Origin: Nitrosospira sp. 56-18
GTDB taxonomy: Bacteria; Pseudomonadota; Gammaproteobacteria; Burkholderiales; Nitrosomonadaceae
Reading direction: 5' to 3'
Length of the DNA: 49,850 nt
Assembly (NCBI GenBank): GCA_001899235.1
Contig: MKVR01000020.1
Location: forward strand, 71,208-121,057
Under the pieces are notes generated by a model. The model did no database searches, was not told the origin of the DNA, and was given only the letters and a program-made list of their open reading frames with translations. Within the stretch, counting starts at the first letter, position 1. Each line of letters opens with the position of its first letter. This document shows positions 8,479-17,475 of the stretch, one piece after another. A program made the position numbers and the translations under genes.

Positions 8479-11394
8479 CTAAACCTTTAAAAACCTATGT
8501 AAATAGCGGGGCTCAGCCGGAATTAACCTTAACAGGGTTATACGAAGTTTGATAGTATTTCTGATGGCCGTAATCCGTTCGGTAGCCAGACTTTGAGCGT
8601 GCTTCCGAGCTACTTCGCCTCGATCATTCAGGGTCGCAATCAATGACTTGGCCTCTGCTTCAGCATTGATGGATAACTGCCTCGTGATCACATCAACGTG
8701 CGGTGCTATAACTGCCTGAACATCCTCTAAGTTGCCAGCAAAGATGTTGGCGTCTTCTGGGCGACTAATTTCCTTCTCTACGACTGTTTCGCCTTCGATA
8801 GACAGCTGACAACGAACCAAACCTTCGTGAAGACGGTTATGTTCAGATCCTAGTAAAACCTGCCGCCCCCAAGCGATGACAGACGGCACCGTTACCTGAG
8901 CAGACTCAGATATGGTCACTCTGTTCAGACCGCTACGGGAAGATTGCGCCCCCCACATCTGAATGCGAAAGGTAGAAATAGCTCGCCGCATAAGCGGGTG
9001 GTCAAGGTGGACGACTCCCACTGCATCGTCTTCTCTCGCTTTAATGCGATTAAATGAGAGGCGCTTTTGCAAGTAGTCTGTACTGACGTAGGCCTTGCAT
9101 TCGGTCCAGGCGGTTGGGACGCGGATTAACGAAAATTCGTCATTGCCGAGATCGCAGATTGCTTCTGGACACCCTTCCAGTCGTAATGCCTGCTTCAGTA
9201 AATCAAGCTGGTTATCATCAGAAATATCAAGCGCGCTACGGGCTCGGTTCAACGCTTCGACCATTTGTGCGACGCTCTCATTCTCTCGTGCTTCAATGGC
9301 CATTTCGTCACGAGCAAGCCTTCTGCGGGCGTCATCATCGATTTCAGCGAGATTCACTGTCTGGCCTAGGGCTTTCTTTCGGACACTGTCCGCGATCAAG
9401 GCTCCAACGCTGCCGAGGTCATTTCTGATGGTTTCAACCTTGTCGACTATATGTTTGAGGAACTCGGAATCCTCTTGGTTTTTATAGACAAAATGATGGA
9501 TGCGAACTTCATTTGCTTTTTGACCATGACGATCAATACGGCCGTTGCGCTGCTCTAAACGGATCGGGTTCCATGGGATTTCATAGTGAATAAGATTGCG
9601 GCAATATTTTTGAAAGTCTGCACCTTCAGACGCAGCATCGGTTGCCAGCAAAATGCGTACATTGGTTTCGCTATTCGGCGATTGGAACTCGTCGTTGATT
9701 TTTTTGCGGTCTGTATCATTCATGCCGCCAATAATTGTTTTTGTCGCATCAAGGAAACCATGCTTTTCCAGGATACGTTCCAGATAGTTGAGCGTGTGTT
9801 TGTACTCGGTAAAAATAATAACGCGCTCACCATTCCACTGATTGCCACTACGTAGGTTGCGGTTAATCCAGGCAATCAGAGCTGCTGCCTTGCTGTCTTC
9901 CTGAATAAAGAAGTGGGATACTTGACGATTAACAATTTCAAACATGCGCTGTAGCATGCTTTTCTCATCATCTGTAAGCTCCGTGATGAGTCTGGATGCG
10001 GCACTGGTAGCTGCCTCCAGATTGGCTTCTTTATCTCCATCATCACTCCAGTCTTCTGATTCCTTTTGCTCGAAGCTCTTAAAAAGAGACTCACCAATAC
10101 CAAGCTCTTCTTTTACACCTGCATTTGTCGTATGAACGATGAGACTCTCTCTCAATGCCAGGGGGGAAGACAGTGCTCGTTTTTTCAAAAGGGTAAGAAT
10201 GAATTGAAGTGGCCGCTCTGAGCGTTTGTCAACGGAAGCCAATCGACTATCCGTATAAGCCTTAAGCAGATTAAATAGACTCTGCTCGTCGCCTTCCAAT
10301 GTGACGTACAAATGTGGATCGCTTGCCTCGTTGCGAGGAAGAATCACTCGTTTAGGGAAGCGTGGCGTTCCATCTGGATTTAGAATTTCTTGCTTTAATC
10401 GCCGAATGGTAACAGCGGAGAGTTGTGTCTTATCAAGGTCAGTGCCGCGCGAAAATCGAAGATTATCCAGAATTTCCAATAGGCCGGTGAAACTTTCCCG
10501 ATAACCATTGTGGGGTGTGGCAGTAAGAAACATCTTGTGCTCGAACTGCTCGGAGATCGCGCGGAGCAATGATGTGCGCTCCGAATCACGAACATACTGC
10601 TTCTTCCCGGAAGGTGCTGCGTTATGAGCTTCGTCGAGAATCAGCAGGTCCCATGGACGATTATTGGGGCTTTCCTCATGCCTGCGCCTAGCGTACTCAT
10701 CAAATAACCGGCGAGGGTGTTCGGTCTTCAGGTAATCAATTGAGGTAACCAAGCGCGGGAAACTGGCCCACGGGTTAATGCTGGTGCCGTACTCTTTTCT
10801 CATTTTAAGAAAAGAGTCTCGGTCAATGATTTTAAACTCGAGGCCGAATTTCTCGGCCATTTCATCAACCCATTTGATCTTTAGGTGTGCCGGGCAGACG
10901 ATCAAAACTCGACTTACCCTGTGGCTATGGATTAGTTCTTGCGCAACAAGGCCAGCTTCAATGGTTTTGCCCAAACCCACATCATCGGCAAGCAAAAGGC
11001 GTACCCTGGGCATATTGGCGGCGCGAATGACGGGGGCTAGCTGATATTCTTCCATTTGCACCCCGCCCCTGAAGGGGGCTTGGAGCATATCGCCTACAGC
11101 TAAGGAGCTGGAACCCCATTGCAGAGACCTGATGAACGCGTCAAAAATCTCTGGCTCATCATGGCCTGTGATGCTTGGTAGTGAGGTAGACTCAACAAAA
11201 TGCGGGGCAATTTCCCGTTCCCAAATAACCTGGATATTTTCGCCAAGAGCATCGTCGCTCAGGCACTCTAAGGCCACCCTATGGATGGCCTGAGTTGACT
11301 GCGTTTTTGTTTTATTAACTGCCGTGACCGCCCATATCTTGTGGCGCAATTTAACAATCTGCCCTTGCTCCGGTGCTGTCCCTTTGGCCGTCAT
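8479..11394 (-). CDS. SNF2-family helicase, DrmD-like (DISARM)
   Basis: The 971-residue protein is a superfamily 2 helicase of the SNF2/RapA type. It shows Walker A DDVGLGKT (137-144), DEAH (254-257), motif III TATP (291-294) and, in the C-terminal helicase lobe, VIIFTEYKHTL, ATDAASEGADFQ and the motif VI block QRNGRIDRHGQ (615-625). The N-terminus (GQIVKLRHKIWAVTAV) and the overall plan match DrmD, the helicase of class 1 DISARM anti-phage systems, where it works with a DNA methyltransferase (DrmMI), DrmA and DrmB. None of those partners is in this window, so it is an orphan or a stand-alone defence helicase. The stop lies 30 bp from the island end, so slight C-terminal truncation is possible. 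No strong ribosome binding site precedes the ATG. Confidence 0.7.
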   Translation of the reverse strand: MTAKGTAPEQGQIVKLRHKIWAVTAVNKTKTQSTQAIHRVALECLSDDALGENIQVIWEREIAPHFVESTSLPSITGHDEPEIFDAFIRSLQWGSSSLAVGDMLQAPFRGGVQMEEYQLAPVIRAANMPRVRLLLADDVGLGKTIEAGLVAQELIHSHRVSRVLIVCPAHLKIKWVDEMAEKFGLEFKIIDRDSFLKMRKEYGTSINPWASFPRLVTSIDYLKTEHPRRLFDEYARRRHEESPNNRPWDLLILDEAHNAAPSGKKQYVRDSERTSLLRAISEQFEHKMFLTATPHNGYRESFTGLLEILDNLRFSRGTDLDKTQLSAVTIRRLKQEILNPDGTPRFPKRVILPRNEASDPHLYVTLEGDEQSLFNLLKAYTDSRLASVDKRSERPLQFILTLLKKRALSSPLALRESLIVHTTNAGVKEELGIGESLFKSFEQKESEDWSDDGDKEANLEAATSAASRLITELTDDEKSMLQRMFEIVNRQVSHFFIQEDSKAAALIAWINRNLRSGNQWNGERVIIFTEYKHTLNYLERILEKHGFLDATKTIIGGMNDTDRKKINDEFQSPNSETNVRILLATDAASEGADFQKYCRNLIHYEIPWNPIRLEQRNGRIDRHGQKANEVRIHHFVYKNQEDSEFLKHIVDKVETIRNDLGSVGALIADSVRKKALGQTVNLAEIDDDARRRLARDEMAIEARENESVAQMVEALNRARSALDISDDNQLDLLKQALRLEGCPEAICDLGNDEFSLIRVPTAWTECKAYVSTDYLQKRLSFNRIKAREDDAVGVVHLDHPLMRRAISTFRIQMWGAQSSRSGLNRVTISESAQVTVPSVIAWGRQVLLGSEHNRLHEGLVRCQLSIEGETVVEKEISRPEDANIFAGNLEDVQAVIAPHVDVITRQLSINAEAEAKSLIATLNDRGEVARKHAQSLATERITAIRNTIKLRITLLRLIPAEPRYLHRFLKV

Positions 11395-11443
11395 ATATTC
11401 TTATTCACTTTTCTGACACAGAATGTTCTTGATTATATCTCTC

Positions 11444-11640
11444 TGAACCGCCCCGGATTTTGAAGAGGCTCCAGCCTCTGAGAAAATGGAGCCATGAAAA
11501 AATTAAACAAGTTTTCCCCTGAGCCGCGTGAGCGTGTGGTACGCATGGCGCTTGAATACCGTGACGAGTATTCCTCCATGCGGGCAACCACCGAGAAACT
11601 CTGCCGAGAATTTCCCAAAAAGCCGAGCTTGAATATTCGA
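11444..11640 (+). pseudogene. Truncated IS3-family insertion sequence, left end and start of orfA
   Basis: An end-like sequence TGAACCGCCCCGG begins at 11444 and is followed by an ATG at 11494 encoding MKKLNKFSPEPRERVVRMAL, the opening of the IS3-family OrfA transposase. Similarity to OrfA fades after about 36 codons (near CREFPKK), and no OrfB or right end follows. The element is therefore a fragment that cannot transpose. The open frame to 11688 runs past the break into unrelated sequence. Confidence 0.7.
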
Positions 11641-11656
11641 CAAGCGGGAGGGGGTT

Positions 11657-11857
11657 ATGCTGCGAGCGTTCCACCTGAATTTCTATAACGGCAAGTATCC
11701 CGCAGACCCAGAATTTGAACCGGATAGTCGCCAGGAGGACACGGTATTCACCCACATTCACATCCCGCTGTCAGCTCTTGCCCCGCCTCCTGTAATAGAT
11801 TGGGAAATGAATCTGGCTGCCACGCAGGGATGTATGAAGGGATCCGCAAAGGACTAG
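11657..11857 (+). CDS. Short orphan ORF, possibly a gene fragment (66 aa)
   Basis: The frame reads MLRAFHLNFYNGKYPADPEF and continues with a Pro-rich stretch (IPLSALAPPPVIDWE). I recognise no family. It begins immediately after the broken IS3 transposase and could be the truncated remainder of a cargo gene. GGGAGGGGG lies just upstream of the ATG and could serve as a ribosome binding site, which is the only support for expression. Confidence 0.25.
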   Translation: MLRAFHLNFYNGKYPADPEFEPDSRQEDTVFTHIHIPLSALAPPPVIDWEMNLAATQGCMKGSAKD

Positions 11858-12159
11858 TCGGGGCTCTGCACCTCCCAGCGTTTAAGAAATGAAGATCACT
11901 CTACGTTTGGGATAACACTCTGCTGGAAATTGACCTTCCCAGAACAAATCTCAAAATGCAGAAATTTTGGAGAGGGGGTTTGATGAAGTTCGTGCTGATA
12001 CGTTTGGAGGTGGGGGAGTGGGGCGAGGCCGTGACAATTTTGTAGAACCAAAGTCAAGCAAGGCTGCTCTTGGTTCTAAGGCGTAGGAGCGCCGTATGCC
12101 ACAGTGAACCGGACAGTTTATCTCAAACCGATCGGTACTGATTGGGCGGGGTTTGGGAG
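11858..12159. other. Non-coding stretch inside the island, 302 bp
   Basis: No credible gene is seen. The stretch includes a G-rich tract near 12010-12025 and an 8-bp inverted repeat, AGAACCAA at 12044-12051 and TTGGTTCT at 12070-12077, with an 18-nt loop. The latter could form a stem-loop RNA or be a decayed IS end. Confidence 0.4.
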
Positions 12160-12750
12160 TTACCGCACATCAATCGGTGTCTTGTTGATCAAGCCCGGTA
12201 GATTGTCCCTAGCCTCAAACGCACCAGCCAGTCGCCGGGGCAGCTCCCCCACCCCGTCATCCGAAATCGACTGAACGTCCTGCTTCGCCTCGCGTGGACC
12301 AAACCTTTCTCGATCCCACTTCTCAGCAGCTTTGAAGCTTGTAGCTACCTGAAGCCTGGCCCACCTGACATCCCGCGAAATCGGGCGGCCTTCTTTGTCG
12401 AGAACAAGCTTGCCGCTCTTGTCCATAACATACTCACTATTCGCATTTTTCAGCGCGGCATGTATCTCCTGATCTGCCCGGACCTTTAACGCTCGCTTGT
12501 AAGCCTGCATCCGATCATGAGAGCCCATGATCCACAGATAAAAAAGCCCATGTGGAATTTGCCAGTCTTTCGCAATCTCCTTCAGAGTTTCGCCATCAGC
12601 AACCCTCTGGACAATCATGCCCATCGTAATCGAGTCTCGCTTCACGAACTCTAGTCGCTGCAGGCAGACAATATTACCCGGCAAATCGACAGTACCGATT
12701 TTTTTCATTTTTTGAGAAATTTTGGAAGAGGGCTTTAATGTGGATTGCAT
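12160..12750 (-). CDS. Phage terminase small subunit-like protein
   Basis: The 196-residue protein has an N-terminal helix-turn-helix-like region with the pattern VQRVADGETLKEIAKDWQIP, followed by LWIMGSHDRMQAYKRALKVR and a later segment RWARLQVATSFKAAEKWDRERFGP. This order (DNA-binding HTH, then residues resembling KxRxxxRKWxAxKxxPKKYG) is typical of Sf6-type terminase small subunits, which recognise phage DNA for packaging. No large terminase or structural gene is nearby, so it is a leftover of a phage or of a phage-dependent satellite. The start is uncertain: the ATG at 12748-12750 is used, but one at 12706-12708 is also possible; neither has a clear ribosome binding site. Confidence 0.5.
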   Translation of the reverse strand: MQSTLKPSSKISQKMKKIGTVDLPGNIVCLQRLEFVKRDSITMGMIVQRVADGETLKEIAKDWQIPHGLFYLWIMGSHDRMQAYKRALKVRADQEIHAALKNANSEYVMDKSGKLVLDKEGRPISRDVRWARLQVATSFKAAEKWDRERFGPREAKQDVQSISDDGVGELPRRLAGAFEARDNLPGLINKTPIDVR

Positions 12751-12872
12751 GCGTGGGTTGGGAAGTGGGGGAGTGGGGGACTGGGAAGTGACGGGTGTTT
12801 AATTCAACCCAATACGATGTTGGAGCACAAACGGGAGAGAAAAAGCATCCGAAAAGGCTAATTCAAAGACAT

Positions 12873-12964
12873 GAATAGCAACAATAGCAATTTTTGCCCG
12901 GAGCAACGAGTACGACGTTACCTCGAAGGTAGCAATATGGTAGCAATGAGAGGCACGCTACCAT
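12873..12964. other. Cluster of TAGCAAT-type repeats, candidate recombinase arm sites
   Basis: Two pairs of short direct repeats occur here: AATAGCAACAATAGCAAT at 12874-12891 and GGTAGCAATATGGTAGCAAT at 12928-12947. An inverted partial copy, GCTACCAT, lies at 12957-12964. A related sequence, TACCAATATTGCTAAACC, lies at the opposite end of the island (8468-8485). Repeats flanking both ends of a tRNA-integrated element resemble arm-type binding sites of tyrosine recombinases. This is inference from pattern. Confidence 0.4.
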
Positions 12965-12991
12965 GATAATCATTTACTAAGTAGCTGATTT

Positions 12992-13038
12992 TATGGCGCC
13001 CTGAACACGAATCGAACGTGTGACCTACCCCTTAGGAG
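12992..13038 (-). repeat. Right attachment repeat (within tRNA-Arg)
   Basis: This is identical over 47 bp to 8403-8449. It lies inside the intact tRNA-Arg gene, so this is the end at which the functional tRNA was preserved. Confidence 0.9.
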
Positions 13039-13069
13039 GGGGTTGCTCTATCCACTGAGCTACCAGGGC
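12994..13069 (-). tRNA. tRNA-Arg (anticodon CCU)
   Basis: The 76-nt minus-strand sequence folds as a complete tRNA. The 7-bp acceptor stem (GCCCTGG with TCAGGGC, one G-U pair) is followed by a D arm (TAGCTCAGTGGATAGAGC), the anticodon arm with loop CTCCTAA (anticodon CCT), a T arm with GTTCGATTC and an encoded CCA end with discriminator G. The CCU isoacceptor reads AGG codons and is a frequent integration target. The island at 8403-13038 uses its 3' part as attachment site. Confidence 0.96.
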
Positions 13070-13099
13070 GATTGCCACATTTTACGCTAATATGCTGGT

Positions 13100-14347
13100 A
13101 TGAATAAACCAGCGGCCAGTCCCGGCAAGAATTCTCCCGCCCGCAAGAAGCTTCCCCGCACGGTCGTGGTTCTCGGGCTTGTCAGTTTCTTCAACGACTT
13201 CGCCTCCGATATCGTCATCCCGCTTATCCCGATATTGCTGGCAACGGTGCTGGCCGCCGGGCCGCTCGCCCTGGGGCTGATCGAGGGCATCGCCGACGCC
13301 GTCGCCAGCCTGCTCAAACTATGGTCGGGAAGGCATTCGGACGCCTTGAGCGGACGGCGCAAGGGCTTGGCGCTCACGGGATATATCCTCTCCAATATCG
13401 CGCGGCCCATGCTGGGCCTGGCTGGTTCCTGGCCCATGGTCTTGCTGCTGCGCAGCATCGACCGGATGGGAAAAGGGTTGCGCAGCGCGCCCCGCGATGC
13501 GCTGGTCGTGGATGCGACCCCCGCGCACATGCGCGGCTACGCATTCGGATTTCACCGCGCACTGGATAATGGCGGGGCCGTGGCGGGAAGCCTCGCTGCG
13601 GCAGCGGCGCTGGCATGGTCCGGCATGAGCCTCGGTGAAGTCATTCTGTGGTCCGCGGCGCCGGGTTTCCTGGCGGTGCTGCTCCTGGGCCTGGGCGTCA
13701 CGGAAAAGACGGATGAGAAAACCGCTGTGGCGTGCGACAGCCCGGCTGCTCCGGCGGCGCTGCCGCCGCTGCGCTGGTCAGTGCTGTCGTTGCCGATGCG
13801 GCGCTATCTTCTGGTGTTGATGCTGTTCACTTTCGCCCGGGCATCGGAAACGTTCATCCTGCTGCTTGGGCACCAACTGGGCGTAGGTGTGGTCGAACTG
13901 CTGTTGCTGTGGTCGGCCTTGAATCTGGCCAAGGCATCCACCTCCACCTGGGGCGGGCAACTCGCGGACAGCATGGGGCGCGGTACGTCGATGCTGATCG
14001 GATGGCTGGCGTTTTCGCTCTCTTTCCTGCTGCTGGCGGCGGTGGATGACGATATCGGGCTATGGACAGTGAGTGTTTTCTATGGCCTTCTTGCCGGGAT
14101 AAGCGAAGGCGCGGAACGCGCCATTATCAGCGATCATGCCCAGCCGCGCGAGCGCGGTACAGCTTTCGGATGGTATCACCTGATGACAGGCATCGCGGCG
14201 ATTCCGGCGGGGCTGCTGTTCGGTTCGATCTGGCAGTTCCAGAGCGCCGCGGCCGCTTTTTTCTTCGCCGGGACGCTGGGCGCAGGCGCGGCGCTGCTGC
14301 TGCGGACATGGGCATGGCCGGCCAGGCAGACGCGGGAGCAGGAATAA
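13100..14347 (+). CDS. MFS transporter, 415 aa
   Basis: This is a 12-helix-type major facilitator: hydrophobic helices are separated by short loops, and after helix 2 there is the MFS motif A-like sequence SGRHSDALSGRRKGL (about residue 75-89). A charged cytoplasmic linker (TEKTDEKTAVACD) divides the two halves near residue 205. The C-terminal half contains GLLAGISEGAERAIISDHAQ, a segment found in a poorly characterised MFS subgroup annotated as efflux or major-facilitator permeases. The substrate is unknown. The gene starts 31 bp after the tRNA on the opposite strand and is probably transcribed alone. Confidence 0.85.
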   Translation: MNKPAASPGKNSPARKKLPRTVVVLGLVSFFNDFASDIVIPLIPILLATVLAAGPLALGLIEGIADAVASLLKLWSGRHSDALSGRRKGLALTGYILSNIARPMLGLAGSWPMVLLLRSIDRMGKGLRSAPRDALVVDATPAHMRGYAFGFHRALDNGGAVAGSLAAAAALAWSGMSLGEVILWSAAPGFLAVLLLGLGVTEKTDEKTAVACDSPAAPAALPPLRWSVLSLPMRRYLLVLMLFTFARASETFILLLGHQLGVGVVELLLLWSALNLAKASTSTWGGQLADSMGRGTSMLIGWLAFSLSFLLLAAVDDDIGLWTVSVFYGLLAGISEGAERAIISDHAQPRERGTAFGWYHLMTGIAAIPAGLLFGSIWQFQSAAAAFFFAGTLGAGAALLLRTWAWPARQTREQE

Positions 14348-14534
14348 GAGCAGGATGGGAAATCTTTGCCGGCTTGCCGGTCCTTATGCGGAATGGCGCA
14401 TCAAGGTATACTGAATGTGTAGTCCGGAGGTCACGCCGAGCATCAGGGGCAAGTGCCCGTCGTTATTTTTTGCAAGGAACATAGCTGAAACAGGCAGTCT
14501 GCCAATTCTGAAAATACCGAAAGGAAAAGATGCC

Positions 14535-15074
14535 ATGAAATCGCTTACCGCTTCCGCCGCATTGCTGGCGATATTTCTGCTTTTTACCGGATCCATCAAC
14601 GTAGTCCGCGCGCAAGAACAGGAGCCGCTCAAGCCGGGGCAGCCCGCGCCGGATTTCAACCTGCCCGACCAGAATGGCAAAAACCACCGGCTCTCCGACT
14701 ATCGCGGCAGATGGCTGGCATTGTATTTCTATGTCAAGGATGACACGCCCGGATGTACCGAGCAGGCATGCAAATTCCGCGACGATATTGGCGAAATCGA
14801 GGATCTGGGTGCCGAGGTAGTGGGGGTAAGCGTGGACGACACCGCCAGCCACGCCAAATTCGCCAGGAAATATAATCTTCCTTTCCCGCTTCTGGCGGAC
14901 AGCAAGGGCGAAATGGCCGCACGCTACGGTTCGCTTAGAAGCGATGGCAGTCTTGCCAAACGCAATACCTTCCTGATCGATCCGGAAGGCAGGATAGCGA
15001 AGATTTATTTGTCGGCCAGCACATCGCGCAACTCGGCAGAGGTGATCGGGGATCTGAAAAAACTGAAGAACTGA
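14535..15074 (+). CDS. Exported peroxiredoxin, BCP/PrxQ type
   Basis: The 179-residue protein belongs to the AhpC/TSA superfamily, BCP subgroup. The peroxidatic Cys74 is in DTPGCTEQACKFRD and the resolving Cys79 is five residues later, the atypical two-Cys arrangement of PrxQ. It reduces hydrogen peroxide and organic peroxides. Unlike Escherichia coli BCP it has an N-terminal signal peptide (MKSLTASAALLAIFLLFTGS, likely cleavage after VRA), so it should act in the periplasm. The ATG at 14535 follows AAGGAAAAG, a good ribosome binding site; an upstream open frame to 14415 is not used. Its electron donor is not evident here. Confidence 0.88.
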   Translation: MKSLTASAALLAIFLLFTGSINVVRAQEQEPLKPGQPAPDFNLPDQNGKNHRLSDYRGRWLALYFYVKDDTPGCTEQACKFRDDIGEIEDLGAEVVGVSVDDTASHAKFARKYNLPFPLLADSKGEMAARYGSLRSDGSLAKRNTFLIDPEGRIAKIYLSASTSRNSAEVIGDLKKLKN

Positions 15075-15195
15075 TCAGGCTGTCTACCACCGTCTGCTGG
15101 CTGGCCGGATTACCGGCGCAGCAATCGGATGATCTAAACTGAATACCGGCGTGATGTTTTCCATAGGCGTGACACTATACTAGAGGAGCAGGATC

Positions 15196-15591
15196 ATGGC
15201 GCAGTTTACCGATGAAGAGCTGGGCCAGCTCAAAGCACGGCTGCAAAAACGTTACCTGGAATTACGGGAAGAAGTCCGCGGCGAACTGGAGCGTTCGGGC
15301 GATCAGCGCTATGTCGACCTCGCCGGCAGCGTGGCTGATCCCGGCGATGACTCGGTCGCCGACATGCTGCTCGACCTGAACGCCGCCATCGTGGATCGGC
15401 AAGTGCGCGAGATGCGCGAGGTGGAAACGACATTGAAACGGCTGGCGGAACTGGATTTTGGAGATTGCATCGAATGCGGGGGAGAAATCGGCTTTGACCG
15501 GCTCATGGCCTATCCTACCGCGCAACGCTGCATACGCTGTCAGGAATTTCACGAAAAGACCTACTCGCGCGAAAACAGCCCGACTCTGTAG
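15196..15591 (+). CDS. DksA/TraR family C4 zinc-finger protein, 131 aa
   Basis: The protein has an N-terminal coiled-coil region (LKARLQKRYLELREEVRGEL) and a C-terminal zinc finger with C-x2-C (CIECG) and C-x2-C (CIRCQ) separated by about 18 residues, the DksA/TraR layout. Full-length DksA (about 150 aa) inserts its coiled-coil into the RNA polymerase secondary channel and acts with ppGpp. This member is shorter and its coiled-coil tip lacks the two Asp of canonical DksA in an obvious position, so it is more likely one of the DksA-like paralogues. The ATG follows AGAGGAGCAGG, a strong ribosome binding site. Confidence 0.85.
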   Translation: MAQFTDEELGQLKARLQKRYLELREEVRGELERSGDQRYVDLAGSVADPGDDSVADMLLDLNAAIVDRQVREMREVETTLKRLAELDFGDCIECGGEIGFDRLMAYPTAQRCIRCQEFHEKTYSRENSPTL

Positions 15592-15670
15592 GCTGTATCC
15601 GGCTGGCCACCTTGGAATGGATCACGCCAGCGAAGGTTTGTGCAGGGCTCCTTGATACCACTTGATACCA

Positions 15671-16273
15671 TCAGGCTGGCTTGGTCCCCTTGAGCAGCAC
15701 CAGTACCGCGCCGCTGCCGCCATCTTCGGGTTTCGCCTGGCAGAAAGCCAGCACTTCGCCGCGTTGCGAAAGCCAGCTTCCTACCCTGGCTCTAAGCACC
15801 GGCTCGCCATTCCTGGAACTGCGGCCTTTGCCATGGATCACCCGTACGCAGCGCAAGCCGTGCCTGACACTCTCGTCGAGAAAGTGCGCCAGTTCCATGC
15901 GCGCTTGATCACGGGTATATCCGTGCAAATCCAGTTGCGCCTCGATGCTCCAGTAGCCGCGCCGCAGCCGCCGCAAGGTCTGGCGCGATATGCCAGGCCG
16001 CATGAATGACCATTCATCTCCAGCCGCAATCTCAAGTGAAATGAAGTCTGAAAGCATGTCGCCATGCCCGGTGGGTGGTTCGCCGGGAGCCTGCCGCGGT
16101 ATGGGAAGCGGGTGGGGCTTGGGAAGAGGACTCATCCTGCCGGAATCCGCCAGTGGCGCCACTCCCCGGATGGCATCGCGAAACAGGACCGCATCGTCAT
16201 TGCCTACACCAGGGGAGGAAACAATGTGATCGGCAGGAAGTTCTGCTGCCGGCTTTCTTTCCCGCTTTTTCAT
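15671..16273 (-). CDS. Smr domain protein
   Basis: The 200-residue protein has a poorly conserved Pro-rich N-terminal half and a C-terminal Smr (small MutS-related) domain from about residue 110. The domain shows the signature LDLHGYTRDQARMELAHFL and RVIHGKGRSS, then LRARVGSWL. Smr domains bind and often nick DNA or RNA, and stand-alone SmrA/SmrB proteins have been tied to ribosome rescue by mRNA cleavage. The LDLH and HGKG motifs are intact, so nuclease activity is plausible. The start at 16271-16273 lies 26 bp after the end of a family-2 repeat. Confidence 0.85.
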   Translation of the reverse strand: MKKRERKPAAELPADHIVSSPGVGNDDAVLFRDAIRGVAPLADSGRMSPLPKPHPLPIPRQAPGEPPTGHGDMLSDFISLEIAAGDEWSFMRPGISRQTLRRLRRGYWSIEAQLDLHGYTRDQARMELAHFLDESVRHGLRCVRVIHGKGRSSRNGEPVLRARVGSWLSQRGEVLAFCQAKPEDGGSGAVLVLLKGTKPA

Positions 16274-16298
16274 ACCTGCCCTTCAATGGGTCATTGAA

Positions 16299-16413
16299 CC
16301 TGAATCCGGTGGTTGACTGCTTTTTTTTGGTTTGGAACCATGATCCACAAAGATTTTCCGCGATGATCGACATTCGCCTGCGTGGTGAGTTCGCTACAAC
16401 TGCCGGATTCAGG
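16299..16413 (-). repeat. Family-2 repeat, copy C (best-preserved ends)
   Basis: The element is bounded by CCTGAATCCGGTGGTTG (16299-16315) and CAACTGCCGGATTCAGG (16397-16413), which are inverted repeats with 15 of 17 positions matching. Read on the minus strand it aligns with copies A and B. It lies between trxB and the smr gene, pointing the same way as both. Confidence 0.8.
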
Positions 16414-16428
16414 TTGAAACGAGGCCGC

Positions 16429-17475
<1,047 letters not shown>

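Larger units (their letters stand above)
8403..13038. mobile_element. Genomic island integrated at tRNA-Arg(CCU), 4.6 kb
   Basis: The island lies between two identical 47-bp tRNA-derived repeats. It carries, left to right, a DrmD-like helicase (minus strand), a truncated IS3-family left end, a short orphan ORF, a phage terminase-small-subunit-like gene (minus) and about 240 bp of non-coding DNA with repeated TAGCAAT motifs next to the right repeat. No tyrosine or serine recombinase gene is visible, so the element is either a decayed remnant or mobilised in trans by a helper. Gene density and codon character differ from the compact housekeeping neighbours. The boundaries are seen directly; mobility is inference. 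Confidence 0.8.

Noticed and set aside
8403-13038. CRISPR array or complete defence operon in the island
   Set aside because: No regularly spaced repeats are present, and only a single helicase gene is related to known defence systems.
15651-15670. Direct repeat CTTGATACCA between the DksA-like and smr genes
   Set aside because: Only two 10-bp units side by side; too short to distinguish from slippage, and no gene or element border coincides.
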